Source: Blastomussa wellsi | Lineage: Eukaryota; Cnidaria; Anthozoa; Scleractinia; Plerogyridae | DNA: 64,000 nt | Direction: 5' to 3' | Assembly (NCBI GenBank): GCA_947652115.1 | Contig: OX393572.1 | Span: forward strand, 16,711,869 to 16,775,868 | Part shown: piece after piece, positions 42,157-56,852 of the stretch | Layout: each line of letters begins with the position of its first letter | Numbering within the stretch: position 1 is the stretch's first letter | Program-made: the position numbers and the translations under genes | Notes under the pieces: generated by a model | Seen by the model: the letters and a program-made list of their open reading frames with translations, nothing else | Databases searched by the model: none | What the model was told of the DNA's origin: nothing

Positions 42157-45100
42157 AAATATGGATTATTTCATATATACTTCTCAAGAAGTTATGAAGA
42201 CGGTAATTTGACCTAGTCGACGTTCGACGATAAACGAGAAAAAAGAGGATGCCCTAATATCGTTGATTGAGCCTTTTCTTCTCCGGTACATACACTGACT
42301 AAAGACAAGTGAAGATGAGTTCTCTGCTGCGACGCAAACAGAAAATCGCTCAGTGCAAACCAGTTTCATCCTCGCTTATTAGTTCGTCCGCGGTTTTTGG
42401 ATTCTCGATATTCATTGCTTTTTGGTATGATAAAATATGTTTTGCTTTAGTGTAAGGAAACTTCAAGCTATTAATTTAGAATTGAAAGCTTACCTTTGAA
42501 TGAATTAGATGTTCAACAGCACTAACGTCAAAACGATTTTTATTATCGTTGAAAAGCAACAATTAAAGGAAAGAGATTTTAATTGACAAAAACTTAAAAA
42601 CGTATTCCTTAAGTGTGGAAAACTATAAATTCCACCAATTTTACGTCTTCTTCTCACTTAAAGCATTTGTTGTTTTCGGAATCGGAATTATATATTTTTA
42701 AATTATTTATTTGGCTTAAGACCGTTAAGTCGAGTCATTTAGTTGGAAGTGACCAAGCAATTAATGTGGCTGTTTTTACAGGAATATTGGACTTCTTGTT
42801 TACTTGGAAAGGTAAACATTGTTTAATGACTACTCTTAGATCGTAAATAAGCTGTCTTTACATAGCAGTTCTGTAAAAACAAGAAATATTAGCTTCTCTT
42901 GTTTCAGAAAAACTGAACAAATAGTACAAATGCTCCAAGAAATCAAGCTATTTACCAAACTCAAAGACTGTTAAGGAAAAGAATAGTATCTTCATTTGCT
43001 TGCGAAGCGTGTCAAAAAACAGACTATGCCTCATGTTTGTTAGAAGGCCGGTGCAGTTTGCTACCACTGATATCATTAACGCTTCTCCTCGCCCTTACAA
43101 ACTAACTAACACGGTCAAGCCATTTATAATTTATAAGTTTATTTAAACCAAATAGGTTACATTCAGTCCCCTCAGGTTGATTTCGCTTTTGCCAGAGGGC
43201 TTTTTTGAACTTTGATAGTTGACAGAGACAAATGTCTTACATAAGTACGCTAACTTGTTTCTTTTACCCGCGCTTTTGGTGGCCACATATACAAGTCTGG
43301 AAGCACAGAAAGCTTTATTAAAACGTCGCCTCCTTCTTCAAAACAACAAAGCTTTTTCAATGAAAACAGTGCACGTTCATTTTCTTTTATTCCAACCTTT
43401 GGTGGTCATAGTTATTCATTCACCATGGAAGTGTTAATGGCGCTGGTTTTAAATTAAATCTGACTTGCATAGCACGTGGTCGTAACGCCCGGTGGAAAGC
43501 TTTAGATCTTTGCTTAGAAGCAAGCGCGAATTTTCGCTATTTGGCGAAACAGTTCATGTTGAATTTGGCTTCAGAACAATTGGGAAGAAAATACAGTTTT
43601 CTTCATTCAGTCAAAGTGAAATTAATATTTTCTTTATAACATCGACATAAAACCCGCTTGAAGGTCAAACAATGCAAAAAGTGATCACCAAAGAATTTCT
43701 CTCAACTACAAAAATGTGTATGGGTGCAATAAAGAACGTCGAAACAAAACAAAAGTCGAAAAACGGTTAAATGAATTTGAATTTTGGACATTTTTTTTAT
43801 TTTATTATTTCACTTCCTGTTGGTTTTACCGTCGCCCTGACTTTTAGAATCACAGGACACGTTTTCTGAATGACCTATTTCTTAATGAAGTTTGTCTAAA
43901 ATGTATCAGACCAACAAGCTGAACACAAAAGGGAGGGAAAAGGGGCAGAGATTCACTGTTGAGGAATCCTCGCCGGCGAAAGAACTGACCTCCAGTTTGC
44001 ATGCAACACATTCGTTTGAGAGAGGCAATCTGGCTCCTTGTGTAAGTACAAATTTCAGGATTCTAAAGAAGCTTAGAATAGTGTAAAACACAAAAGAGAG
44101 ATTTTTAGCAGCAGGTGAAACTTAAGGAAGCATATGAACCGGTTATTAGCGCGTATCAAATGCCAAAAGCAGGTTGTCCCTTGCAAGGCGTTTGTTTAAC
44201 AAAAACGACACAAACAACAGAATTAAAGAAGTAGGTTACGCCGACCGAATAGTTCTCCTTTCGTTTGTAACAATGTATTTTCTCGTTTATGTTGTTGCAT
44301 AACCTGTTTTAAAAATACAAACTGTAGAAGATACGAACCGCAAAAAAAAAATCAACGTTTTTGTACTTGTGAACAACCTGTTTGTTGTGCAATTCAAGAC
44401 TTTATTCTAAGCTTTGGAAGTATACTGGACAGCGATGGGAATAGCTTCAGCCATCACAGGAAATACACTAAATTAAGTATATTGAAGGTCGTTGAGAAAA
44501 TTACATTCGATTTTTAGGTCTTAGTGCTAAATATGGCTACATTTTCCATACACAGCATTTGTGTTTAGATTGAACATCACAACAAAGGAGAAACTACAAA
44601 TGAAAGATAATTGTGGTTCCCTGAGGCAATGTTTTACGTACAAGGGAATAAATCCATTATTTTTCAAAGTTCTTTATCTAAGCCAATTATCGGCGATCTG
44701 TGTACATTACCGCGGTGTTGTTCGCGTTATTTATTTTTCCCTACTGTTTTCGACAGATAGATGTTTACACGAATTATCATTCAGATTTTATTGACTTAAT
44801 ATAAGCAGCTCGGTTCATGTGTATCGTTACTGGCCTTCAGTTACAGATCTTCTGGTCTCAGATAATTAACAAAACGCGCTGAGGAGAACAAAAGTACTGT
44901 TTTGGTGATAAAAACATCGAGAAAATCTGTCTTGGGATCAATTCGCATGTGGCAAACTGCTATCGCTTGAGGTTACGATAGCGTAACGATGGAATTTCCT
45001 CACACGATGTTTTGTCCCTTATTTTCAAAAGGTATTTGATGGAGCAATAAAAGTAAACAGCGGCAATAGGAAGTACCATTTAGGTTCACACATCCGAGCG

Positions 45101-48100
45101 AAGTCTGGCTGTGATTTAGGTGTCACCTGCCTTTCTGAGCGGTTTCAAGTTTTTCCATCACAATTTGCAACCAGTTTGAGTACCCGCTCGCTGGCATGGA
45201 AAGCTAAATGAAGGATTGTTCACCAAAATGAGCTCGCAAAACTGTCATTAAGCGGACAGATGGAGGCTTTGAAAGTCATGACAGGTTGCTGGTGAAATTT
45301 TAAATATTCAACCGTGATTAACATCGCCTATCTTTTGTTTTTCTACTCCTCCCAATTCATTGGCCCTTTAATGACGGGGGAGAAAAAGTGAAAGCCGTGT
45401 GTCAGTTTTCATGGCTTGGCTGTGTAAAGACATAATTAGTAGACATCAGTTCTGCTCGGAAGTTGTCAAGAAATGTCTCAAATATTGTCGAGAAGCCACA
45501 CTTTGGAAAGTCTTTGTTCGTGACTGAAACAGTTAACTTTGTTGACTTTCTGCTAACAAAAGAACAAACAGAGTTCGAGAGCTGCATGGCGCTGGCAGCA
45601 CTTGGTTAATGAGCGGACAATTTGCAAACGATTTACTATTTTGAGCGCTTTCAAAACACGACGCACAAAGACAAACAGCGCGGCGGGCTTCATTCACATT
45701 GTGGAAGGTTAGTGAAAATTTATTTCGCATTGATCGGGAAAAAATAGTCAACCAGCAAAACATGGATTATCGCAGATGCCAGTCTTTGCTTGTTTATATA
45801 CATAACAAATATTTATCGTTTACTAAAAAAAATGTCAGTAAGGGCTTGCATTACGCCACTTAAAAGGCTAATACTTATACTTTGCCGGACATGCCAGCCG
45901 CAAATCACCCCTGTATAAATCATTGGTAAGCTTTTGTCATTTGTCAAATAAAAAGCTCCAAAATGTTTTGTTGGTAGCCTGTTAAATTGCAAGAACATAA
46001 ATGTTAAAGCCCATATTTTAGTACATATTTTAAAAAGCTGGCTATTTATGAACACCAAGCTTTGTAAATATTTGTGTTTACTTATTCGCTTGGGGCATGC
46101 GTACAGAGAATCAAGCAAGTCACCGACCTACACTGAATTTTGCAAACAAACTGATGGGCGGTAGATATAAATTACCATTTCTTAATCTAACCCACATCCC
46201 AAGTTGAGACATCTTTTTATAATTTCTGGCTCATTCTTATTCATAAAATGTATCTAAAATGTCTGCTGAACGACAGAGGTTAGGGTTAGACAAATTATAC
46301 AGGGGCAAAGTTGTATTCAATGTTTCTGCATAATTAGAGGCCACAAAATTAGCTTACTACAAATGATCGTAATTTCTTCTTTATTTTGCCAACCAACACT
46401 GAGAAAACTGGATAAGAAGCACACTAAATCATCAGACGATTTCAGTGTAACTTCAAGATAAGGTTTCGAATCGGAATGGAGCTTGTGGTTCAAGTTTAGA
46501 ACTCAGTTTACGACGAAGTGTCTTTTTATGTGTCATACCCGATGTCTGATCAGTCAACTTGCTGATCCTCGTAATTATTTAACACTTATAATTTACAATG
46601 TTCCCTGCGTTCTTGCAAAGTGAATATGATTTATCCATTACGCGTCCGTCATAGTTAGGTTCCCAGTAATTATGCACTTATATCGTTGCTGTAAGTGAAG
46701 GGAATAATTAACTTAGTTCATTTACTGAGGTATATTTCACCAACTTTTCAGGAGAAAAGAGAAGACAAATCCGTTTTTTAGTTCTGCTAGGCTAGCTGGC
46801 AGCTTTTTCTGTGTAGTTGCAAACATTGGTGAAATTGAGTTGACCTGACTTGAATTAGAGTGAAATGTCAAGCAATTTCTGTAACAATGGATTTCTGGTA
46901 AAAGATTTTAAATACAACCGCAAACATCTTAACACATGAACATCTGGGATCTAGTTTGAATACTTTTTGTAAAAAATTCAGCGCATTTTTCAGTAGGTTG
47001 GCTTTAAGAATAACAAATGATGATCACAAATAAACTAGCGGTCTCACCTGATAATTTTTGGTTGTTTCCACGAGTCAGAAATCTCTATAAAAAACAAGGA
47101 TTTAAAAGTGTATACAGCTCAGTTAAAAATCATGATCAGTTCTTTTGCTTTCTCTTTCTCGGAAGTCGTTAGAAACAATCGTGACTGTCTAGAGCCCCTC
47201 AGGACAAGGCTTTTTTAAATCATTAAAACTTTATTGCCACAGGCAACTGGTTCTTTGTGAATGATCAGTATTCAAATAAGGAACTTATTGTTTTACAAAT
47301 TGAGCGTGTTGTAGCGTGTGTCACACATAAAAAGATCAATATCATTAACTTATTCGTAAACGTGGATCTTCATTTAAAATCTCTTTTGTTTCATTAATTA
47401 ATAAAAGACATTGCTCTTCACTTGACACGAGGCATTTAATACAAAACTGAATGTAAAAGTTGCTTACTTCAGTAATGTTATCAAATTCCCCCCAGCTGCA
47501 TACGGTAACAGTGAATACACTATTCTAATCCCTTTGAAGTGTTAAGCTTCCAATAGAAGCTGTAATTTTGAACCATGAGTTAGTCATTTTGATTCTTCCT
47601 CTGCGGCTCGAGCCCTGCGGCCCACATGGGAGCACCACAGTCTTATTTAATTTGTTTACTTCTTTGTTCAGTAAGAGAATCCCAATAACCTAGGTACTAT
47701 CTGATGGCTTTACTGAAAAATTAATCGTTTTCATTTTTAGAAAGTTTCGAAAAGGTTGGCAATCAGCTATATTAAGAGTCCAGGATCATTGGTAATTGTG
47801 AATTGTATCCGAGATCAATCGGAATGAGTCTTGGAATGAAAAGAAGCTCTTTTGAATTGATGCACTGAAATCACCCATCCTTTTGCTAAAGAAAAGCCAA
47901 AAAGTTCCTTATTAACACACACGCAAGTTATGATCAATATCTGACTGAGCAGGCGTTTGTTCTTAAACTTCATTCATTTGACTGCTATTTGTCAAAGAAT
48001 AACGAAGATACACAGGTTTATGGACTTTTAAAAGATTGGGCAAACTTTACCTACAAATCTTGGCATCTGTATACCATTACATATACATTTAGCATGATAG

Positions 48101-51100
48101 TATATTTAAACATTTTAGGTATATTAAAAATCAATTATTTGTTTTGAACCATGTTAAACTGTTCAACATTTCAGTTGTAAAATGCGTCTGCGAAGTGAAT
48201 ATGACTTAATCACTATCCCTTAAAATAATATTCTTTTACCATAGATTGAGGTATTTAAATAGTTTTGGCACATGTTAAAAATCCCTTGATTTGCAAAATA
48301 AAGAAGTGATATTTGTGCACGAGGTAGTCCTGGCAGAAAGTTTAAGAAGACTTCAAATCGGTGCCTGTCCGTAGGGCGAGCAGAACGAAAGCGAATTAAT
48401 TAGGCTTTAACTCAGTGTGAAACATTGTCAAATTTTCTTATTTGTTTTCTCTGGCGCTTGCTTTATATTATTTCTTGTTTGTTCGTTTATGCTTACTGCC
48501 TCCATGCTGAGCTGAATTATGTTTTTGTATATTTCTTTATCGTTGTAGGCGATCTCTAGCTTGACAATTGCGTGTTTACTCGCTGAATTGAGTGAAGATT
48601 ATTTTCCTAAGTTTATTTGACCACTGTACCCCTTGATGCGTTACAAGGTTTTCTTTACAGTTTTCTAGCCTTAGAGATCGTGCTATTTCACTTGTGCATA
48701 GATTATAAATTATGCAAAGATTTTAAAAGAACAACAAAAAACACACCAACAGCCAGAGGGTCAGATTGTATGGCGGTTTTCGCTTCCTCGCGTAAGTTCT
48801 TTTTCTAGAATATGTTCTCATGACATATACTGACAGTGTGTTACAACTCGTGCCAAGTAATTTTAAGTGTTAAGGTATTCTTCTCGCTGCATTTGTTTTC
48901 ACGGACCTCATAGAACAGGCTCAGTATTGCGTGCTAATGGACAAGCTGTTCTTGGAAGGGAAATTCTCATGTTACACAGTCAGAAAAGCTTGTTACCACA
49001 GGCAATGGCCAAAGTATTAGCTACGCGTCTTTTCAAGTGAAAGGCTGAGTAAACAAGCCTTTGTTTGTAGCGATCAAGACGGAATAACAATGACTTGACT
49101 AAGGCCTTAATAATAAAACTCGTAAAACATGTAAAACGGTGTGGGAAACAAAGCTGCTGAAAATAATCTATTGCTTCTAGAAAATTGGGACTAATTTAAA
49201 CTGTTGCAATGCGAAATGAGTGTAAAGGGGCTTTAATCACTCAGTTATGGTTGCGCAAACCTTTAACTGGATCGAATTCTAACCTTGCAAATGGAGTATC
49301 TTTTAAAGGCAAGGTTATTCCAAGCAGGTGTCACAGAGGATTAATACCGAGCGCACGTTTTTGACTCGCCACGCGGCCAATAAAGATAACACACCAACAC
49401 CTAAGAGCACGAACTGTGACCGAAATAAAATTTTCCCAGACTTTCCGGCAAACAGTTGGAATTTTGCAATCAACTTGATTAGGTTCGTCATGAAGCTGTT
49501 AATAACAAAATAGATAGCTTTCGCGACGTAGTCAAATAAACGCTTTACTGCCTAGCGAAATTAGAAACTGCCGAAAAATAATACTTGCAGGAGAAAAATG
49601 GAGTAACGGCCAAATCGTTAACCGTCCCGTGAAGAAATAGTTCCACGTCTTAAGTAATTTTTAGAGTCATTTTTTAGGGGCTAGAGAAAATTTGTTTCCA
49701 GGGGCAACGGTTTAGGAACTTTTGCGGTTCTGATAAAATCTGCGATAATGAAAGTTTTTGAGGTTTATTTCGAAATTTATCTCACACGTTTGCGAGCTGT
49801 CACTCACAAGCGTCCAAAAAGATTTTGATTTAAGTAAACAAATAGACACGTTGCATATTCTTAAAATTACAACGAAATTTCTCAAGCCAAATGCTCCTTA
49901 TTTTCTTTCCTTTTTCCCAAGTACACAGTTTATATTTAAGATACTTTTAATCGCTTATTCACCTGGGGCTATAAGACTCATTAAAAACCATTTTGCTTTC
50001 ACCTCATCGTGGTAACCACACATAAAAGAGGTTATGAAAAGAATAATGAAATAGTATCAGCGACTCAGTGTATCCCAAACTACCACTATGCTTAATAAAT
50101 CTGTTTGTTTAACAAAACCACCGTCACACAATTCTAACTCGCTATATTACGCATTTAACAGGGAAAAAGAAAGGGGGAAAACTCCACAAAGCAATATTTT
50201 GAGAGTTTAAAAGAAAATTCGCGAACACTTTCGCTTGTTCTGACAAGTTTCAATAGTGTGAGTTAAACTTTAGGGTTAATCTCTTGGGAATTAAAAATAC
50301 GAGGTACATTGACTGACAACCAAAAAGTTCTATTTAGCTAATCTGAAGAAAATATTCGACATCGGTTTTCTTTGTTAGTTTACTTGAATATGTTTGAGCC
50401 GCAAATATGCCAGTGATTCATTGAAAACAAAATATTTTTGGCCGACAAAGAGAAAATCATTACGTGACAAGTAAATGACAAAGCGACCGAGCGAAACATT
50501 GACAGGAAAACGACCAAACTGCTAAATCTGAGAGATGGAACAATGCGTAAAAAAACGAGACAAACCAAACATTTACCGAGTGCCAAGAAAAGCGAAACGT
50601 TTAGCATGAAAATACGATTTTGATTAACCAATCGTTTGTGAGCATAGCAAGTTTGCTTAAGCGCTTGTGAATTTTAATTGGAGGAGAACCTTGGAAGTCA
50701 GTATAATACACAAAGACCTAGTTATATAAAGAAAATCATTTAAGAATTCGAGTCTAGTTGTAATTTAACAACTTACAAGGAGTGTGAGACATCTCAGTCA
50801 ACCGCACAGGAATCTTAAGAGTACTGAGCGTATTTAACTGAAACTTACAAACGTTCCACTCTGTAGAGGTAAGCACGTTTGCGGAAATTTCTTGTAAATA
50901 TCTTTTTTTCGCGAGTCTTTATGCGATTAAAGGGCAGCCCGGTTGAAAACTGCCGTCGTTTCAGACAGTTTATAGGCAGTACAGAATCATTGATGCAAAT
51001 TCTCACCGAAGATTTTTTTCGCCAAGAGCTAGTAGGCTAGTTCTAGAAGACGAAAGAGTAACGTGTTGGTTGTTGAACGTTTATAAGATTACTGCCGTTT

Positions 51101-54100
51101 AAGTTTGAACAGTTTAGGAAACTAAAAAAATTCAAAGTAAATCTTGACCCAGTGAGTTTTGATGATGAGTGCTGGAGTTGCATATATAACGACAAAAAAC
51201 TGACTAACGAAACGTTTCGCTTTAACAAACGCGTAAACCAACAATGCAGACTGTTCGAGAACGGTTACGTCCCCTTCAGTTATTGGATAAACCAAGGTTT
51301 CAAAGGCAAACAACTTTATCGTTTTTCTCACGGCGAAATACATTTGTGATGTTTAAGCAAGCAATTTTACGTAACCTGTTGTGTTGTGTAATTTTTTTCA
51401 CTCGGTCCAATATTTGGACTGTTTTGTTGAGTTGTGTTTGTAAATTTGATATCATTGTGTGCTGAAGAAAGCTAACTGAACAACAGATAAAGTGAAGCAC
51501 AGTTAGCCCGCCGATGGTCTGTTAGTTCAGTTAATGTAGCCCGAATCCGTGACCGCCAATGAGCTTTAAAACTGTTGATTGTGGCGAAGGCGTTGAAGGC
51601 TTTAGTTGTTGTGTTTTTTGTCGTTCATGGAAGTTAGTAAGGAGATTAAAGCTAAAAGAGCCAGTTAAGTGTTTGATAATTAAGCGCTCTAGGGCAAACA
51701 GCTATCTTTACCTTTTGTCATCGAATCTGAAGATCAAAAGCCGATAGAGTTATAGTTATTTGTGCCCGAAGACCTCGTTCAATAGTTACAGTTTAGCCGT
51801 TTACATCGATTTGCGCGCCAAAAGCGGGATATGAAAACATCGAACTCAATTTCCTTTGAATGTCGGTCAACTATACTCAAGGTGCACTTTCGATATATTC
51901 TCGTGGATTAAATTATCTCGCTGACATCTTCCCGGATCCCTCAAATATTTAAAAACCACTGTATATCTTGCGAATCTCTATCTGTCAGTACGCGTGTAGG
52001 CTTGGAATTAGCAACCATAGAATTCATGAATTTTTGCTTTTCCTGCGTGCAAAAAGCATGCCGTGTGTCTAAAAATACGATGCTAACAGTGTCCAAAATA
52101 AGCAGCAGAACAATTAAGGTAATGTTTCCTTTTCAAGGTCTTACAGTGACTCGGGAGAAAGTTTTTTAGACGAGTTCCACCTTAATTATTCACTTAGCAG
52201 ACAAAACTTTCCGTTCAGGACTAACAACAAATTTTCACCTGAGTTCCTTGTATACATACGTACTCTTTACCTGTTTACTCGAAGTTTTCAAAATTGATAA
52301 AGTTAGATAAGATAATTCTGGATTGTTAACCGATTTCCGAATTAGACAACAAGTAAATTTTAAGGACAAAATACTCAAAAAATTCGGCTAAAGTTTAATA
52401 ATAAAAGCCTTTCCCTGGCTTCAATTGTGGATAATGTTTACCTTTGAAAAGTCACAGAAGACATATTAAAATTTAAGCTCATTTTCCAAACAGAAGGAAC
52501 ACTTTCCAAAGTTGACAGCTTTCTTCCTTATTAGAAAAGTGAAATATCCTATTTATTTCGCGAGAAACTAAAGCGAGAAAACACGAAAATTATTATCAAA
52601 ATGCGGTTTTAGCTTGCGAAAGCCTACAGTATAAATCGCTGGTGGGAACGAACGCATTAACATTAAAGGACGTAAAAATTAATGAACATTTTAAAGAAAC
52701 CTGGACAATTGGGGACGAAATGATTGCAATTAGGTTTGCGCATCAATTGCTAGTCGGCTGTCGAATACTTCCTTTACTTATTGAATGAAGACTAAGAGTT
52801 TAGATAGATTAGCGAAAAACCAACATAAGCAAGGTTATAACATACGACTTCTCGCTGACAGGTGTACCATGTAAATAATAAAAAAAATTAAATTTAACCG
52901 CAAAATTCGATTCCTTCCTAATGTAGGGCCAAACTAGACAAAAATAGAATGATGGAAAAAGTTTCCTAATCACCGATAAACGTTTTTCAAACCAAGGACA
53001 CCCCTTATTGCGTGAAATTGCAAGAGTTGTAACCATCACTTAAAATTTCTAAAGAAAGCCGACAGTTAAGAAAAGCGCGCATAATTGGGGTGTTTTCTTA
53101 CATTGAAAGGACTTGGATAAAATAACGGCTCAGTATAATAGAAGCAATTGCGGCAACTTTACAGCGTGGCAAATTAAATGAAGGATCACGTTGTTTGAAA
53201 AGCCCAGATAGCCTAGAATTATTTTAATTTTAGCGCGTCCTTTCGATTCCCTAGCATTAAAGGAATTGTCGCTCTAAAGTCTTGTAATCCTTTTGTGACA
53301 CCGTTCGTTTCCACTGCTCATGCAAAGTCTATTGCCGTCTATCGTGAGCCGATGCGCGAACAAAAAAAGCTGCTTTAGACTAAACAAAAGCACTTTTTCA
53401 CAACCCAGGTAGGGTAATAAAAAATAAATTGTGGCAAACACTATACAATACAAGCCATTTCGACACAGAGATAATGTTGCCGGCACTGTGCAAACACCAT
53501 AAATTGAGCATAATTGAAACTACTCCAGTGCTCTGTGAGTTGTTCTAAAGTCTCTTTACCAAAATAAAGTTCCTTAATGTTCGCATGTTGATGGAGATCC
53601 AGGGGGGCAAACATTTAGAAAAAGAATCCTTAAACACTAAAAGACGGAAACAGCCAAATAATGTATGTTTGCAAGGGCGAGCAGTGTTGAGTTGGTCGGT
53701 CAATAATTCATCTTGTTCGATTGCTCATTTCATGAACATAAATCTGGCTAGTTGCAGAACTGAGTCGGCGGATAAGGTAGCGGCGCTCGAGCGTTTTTAG
53801 TCCCTATTCTGGCCCATGAAATAAGAGGGATATGAACGTTTGACACATTCATTCAACATTGGCGGTTCGTAATACATGTAGGTCATTTGAAAATTTTACC
53901 ATTATAATCACACTGCATCTACAGCTGTCTTTGGAAGCACCTGGAAATGGCTTTTGTGAAATGATTGACGCAAGCTAAATTTGTTAATTAATTGCCTCAG
54001 TTTCCGGAAATGAGAAATTGGATTCTAAAAATTCTACATTTTTCTTTCCGTCCCACGCGCCCATTTGGCCACAAAAAAAGTCGCAGATTTTTATCGCACA

Positions 54101-55146
54101 GTCAAAGCGCGTGCTGCCATTGCAGAGATAAACAAGAAGATCCATAGCAAATTTATTGGATATAAACCCCGTGGAGTTTCTCGCAAAATGATCGTGAATT
54201 ATCGATTCAGACAATTGAACCGAGCTATTGGTCGAATTTGACAGCAGTTTAGCAAAACTTATTAAATGAAACTCAGGTTTTTGTGTTTCATTTATTGCGC
54301 GTTTCTCCCGGGCCGATTACAATGATTCGTGTAAACTCAGAACAAAACAGTCAAAACACATAACGAGAGCCTAAGATAATACCAATCTACGATACTAAGA
54401 TCGGGACATATCCTGGTAATTATTCCAAATGTGTAGCAGGTGATTTCACTAAAATTCTCTTTTTAAACGAAAAACAAGCGATCAGACAGCCTTTGGTCGC
54501 TGCATACCAAAAAGCCGGCCCCTAAGAAGTGATAACTGAAACACTGCAAGAAGAAGGTTTCCAGCCGTAATTGCTTTTGTTTGTGGAATTTATGTTCGCA
54601 GTTGTTATGCTAATGGTAAAGGCCAATAGCCTTGACAGGACCTAGGTTACAGCTAGGCTCCAAAAGAATGTTAAGCGACCTCGGTTTTAGAGCGGTCAGT
54701 TTTTGACGTGAATGATTTGATCAGTCAAACGCAAATTGCGTGGCTTTTAGGTGTTGTGTGATGACGGAACGCCTTTACCGCTTCAATCTAACCCTTCTTC
54801 CTGTCTTTTCAAAGATATCAGCACCTTTGCATCTTTTGCCGTTAGTGTTTAGTTTATCCTGTACGAACGGTGATCTTTGTATAGTGTTGACATTAAGGAT
54901 ACGAGATAGGACAGAACCATAAAGTGTCCTATCGAAATAATTGTATTTGCTCATAAATTATGAAACGGCAATTTGTTTGTAGGCCTTCGTGATGGACAAG
55001 CGATAATGGACCCCACAACTTTTAATAAAATGTCTCCCCACGGGTGGTCGCAAAGGCCCCTATGTCAATAAACGTAGCAAGGCTCCAAAGGGCTTTGCCA
55101 TGGAACAATAGCGAGGGAGGAGCTATCCGACATGTCACGTTAAGCC
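42157..55146. other. Gene-free stretch upstream of foxA (13 kb)
   Basis: No coding exon, RNA gene or recognised transposon is supported in this AT-rich stretch. Open frames of 60-100 codons occur on both strands and often oppose each other. Its position upstream of a single developmental gene makes it a candidate regulatory region, but that is inference. Confidence 0.6.
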
Positions 55147-55153
55147 TGTTTAC
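55147..55153 (+). promoter_or_regulatory. foxA: Forkhead-type site upstream of foxA
   Basis: TGTTTAC matches the core bound by FoxA-class proteins and lies about 170 bases before the ATG, near the likely promoter (an A/T-rich TAAAAATAAAAC at 55164-55175 follows). A 7-base match can occur by chance. Confidence 0.3.
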
Positions 55154-55321
55154 GTACTGTCACTAAAAATAAAACTTCTTTATTGCTAGGAGTGAAGAGT
55201 AATCTACGCTGGTCTCCGCGACAGAAGGACGTGACGGGACTGTTCGAAAGCTACGTTGAGCTGGTTGCCAAAACGTTTTAAAGACAGTCTACCTGCTCAT
55301 AGAATAGAGAAAGACAGCAAC

Positions 55322-56209
55322 ATGATGGAAGCTATGAATCCCGGCAATCCTGCTGCCGCTATGGGTGTTGGAAATCCGCAAGCTCAAGGCCACCCTTTGG
55401 ACGACGGCAAGAGCAAGCAGGCGAAAGAGAAAGTTTACCGCCGCAGTTACACGCACGCTAAACCGCCTTACTCATACATTTCGCTCATCACGATGGCCAT
55501 TCAACAGTCACCGAACAAGATGCTGACACTGAGCGAAATTTATCAATTTATCATGGACCTGTTTCCGTTCTACAGACAAAACCAACAACGGTGGCAGAAC
55601 TCCATACGACACAGCCTCTCGTTCAACGACTGCTTCGTCAAAGTGCCACGCTCGCCGGACAGGCCAGGCAAGGGAAGCTACTGGACGCTGCACCCAGACT
55701 GCGGCAATATGTTCGAGAATGGCTGCTACCTCCGCAGGCAGAAACGCTTCAAGGCGGATAAAAAGCCGAGTCTGAGTGATCTTCCGAAGCCCGGATTGCT
55801 GAGCCCAGTCGTATCTTCGATGCACCATCAAAAAGTTCAGGGACCCAAAAGTTTAGGAGCACCAAGCTTTCTTGCGCCGTCTCCTTACAGTGCTATGAGT
55901 GCGATGGGTGCAATGGGTGCAATGGGGATGGGAGCTATGGGGTCTATGTCTATGAACAAATCATTTAATCATCCATTCGCCATCAAAAATATCATCGCAT
56001 CCGACCATGAAGCCGACCTCAGAGGGTTCGATCCGATGCATTTTAGCCCTTATCATCCAGCGGGGATGTCTTCATCTATGACTTCTCTCGGACTGCCTAA
56101 ACCGTACGACTCAAACCCCATTACAACCGAGCCAAGTCCGTACTATCAAGGCTGTGTGTTTACGCCGTCAAGTTGCGCGGGAATCGCAGGATTTTCAAAC
56201 CTTTCATAA
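55322..56209 (+). CDS. foxA: FoxA forkhead transcription factor (295 aa, single exon)
   Basis: The start is the first ATG of the frame, with A at -3. A second ATG follows at once, and the frame runs upstream only to a TTG before a stop at 55232. The forkhead domain spans residues 47-143 (KPPYSYISL to RRQKRF), with recognition-helix residues Asn93, Arg96 and His97 and the FoxA-typical [12 protein letters not shown] and [16 protein letters not shown]. Also present are a Met/Ala/Gly-rich repeat (191-211), an EH1-like HPFAIKNII (217-225), which in FoxA proteins binds Groucho/TLE, and a C-terminal YYQG (274-277), a FoxA transactivation-region hallmark. FoxA acts in the nucleus as a pioneer-type DNA-binding factor and marks pharynx/endoderm territory in cnidarians. 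There is no coding intron. The length is normal for cnidarian FoxA. Confidence 0.96.
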   Translation: MMEAMNPGNPAAAMGVGNPQAQGHPLDDGKSKQAKEKVYRRSYTHAKPPYSYISLITMAIQQSPNKMLTLSEIYQFIMDLFPFYRQNQQRWQNSIRHSLSFNDCFVKVPRSPDRPGKGSYWTLHPDCGNMFENGCYLRRQKRFKADKKPSLSDLPKPGLLSPVVSSMHHQKVQGPKSLGAPSFLAPSPYSAMSAMGAMGAMGMGAMGSMSMNKSFNHPFAIKNIIASDHEADLRGFDPMHFSPYHPAGMSSSMTSLGLPKPYDSNPITTEPSPYYQGCVFTPSSCAGIAGFSNLS

Positions 56210-56846
56210 GCAGACACGTACTTATCTCCACTTAGGACCTTGAACGCTTAAATTATGTTATGCGGGCGCTCAACACTGGGCTTCCCTGTAAATTGAGTTA
56301 TCTGTTAAGATACATTTTGCCAGTGTATACGAATTAATACTAAAATTCCAAGGTGATTTCGTTGATTGCATGTCAAATAGACGTTTTCTCTCGACTAAAG
56401 AAAACCATAACATTAGAGTATAAATAAGAGAATTTTATCAAAGTTAAAGAAAATTATATAAAGTGTAACATAGCCTGTAATATTTCTTTCAGTTGCCGTG
56501 CTCAGCTTGATTGTAGAGTATTTTGACCAGAGTAAATGTGTAAATCAAAATATTTTGAAACTGAATTAATCAGAAGATGTGATCGTTTTAAGTTATGTTT
56601 TGGGCAATTGAAAATTAAGAGCATATGTTGCGAAGTGAATACGTTTTAGTGCTGTCTTGCTGCTGGGCAAAAGAATAGCGAGAATTTTATCCAGGCTACC
56701 GAGTTATTCGGTAGAGTCTGCTCTTGTGGTTAGCGGTTCGCATGTCAACTGTGTATTTAACACTACATTTACCATTATTTATATAAGCAGGGAGAGGTTT
56801 TGTAAATTTACAGTCTTGCCCAAATAGCAGTTTGTTAGTTCAACGA

Positions 56847-56852
56847 AATAAA
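56847..56852 (+). promoter_or_regulatory. foxA: Probable polyadenylation signal of foxA
   Basis: This is the first clear AATAAA after the stop, giving a 3' UTR of about 650 bases. Usage is inferred. Confidence 0.45.
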
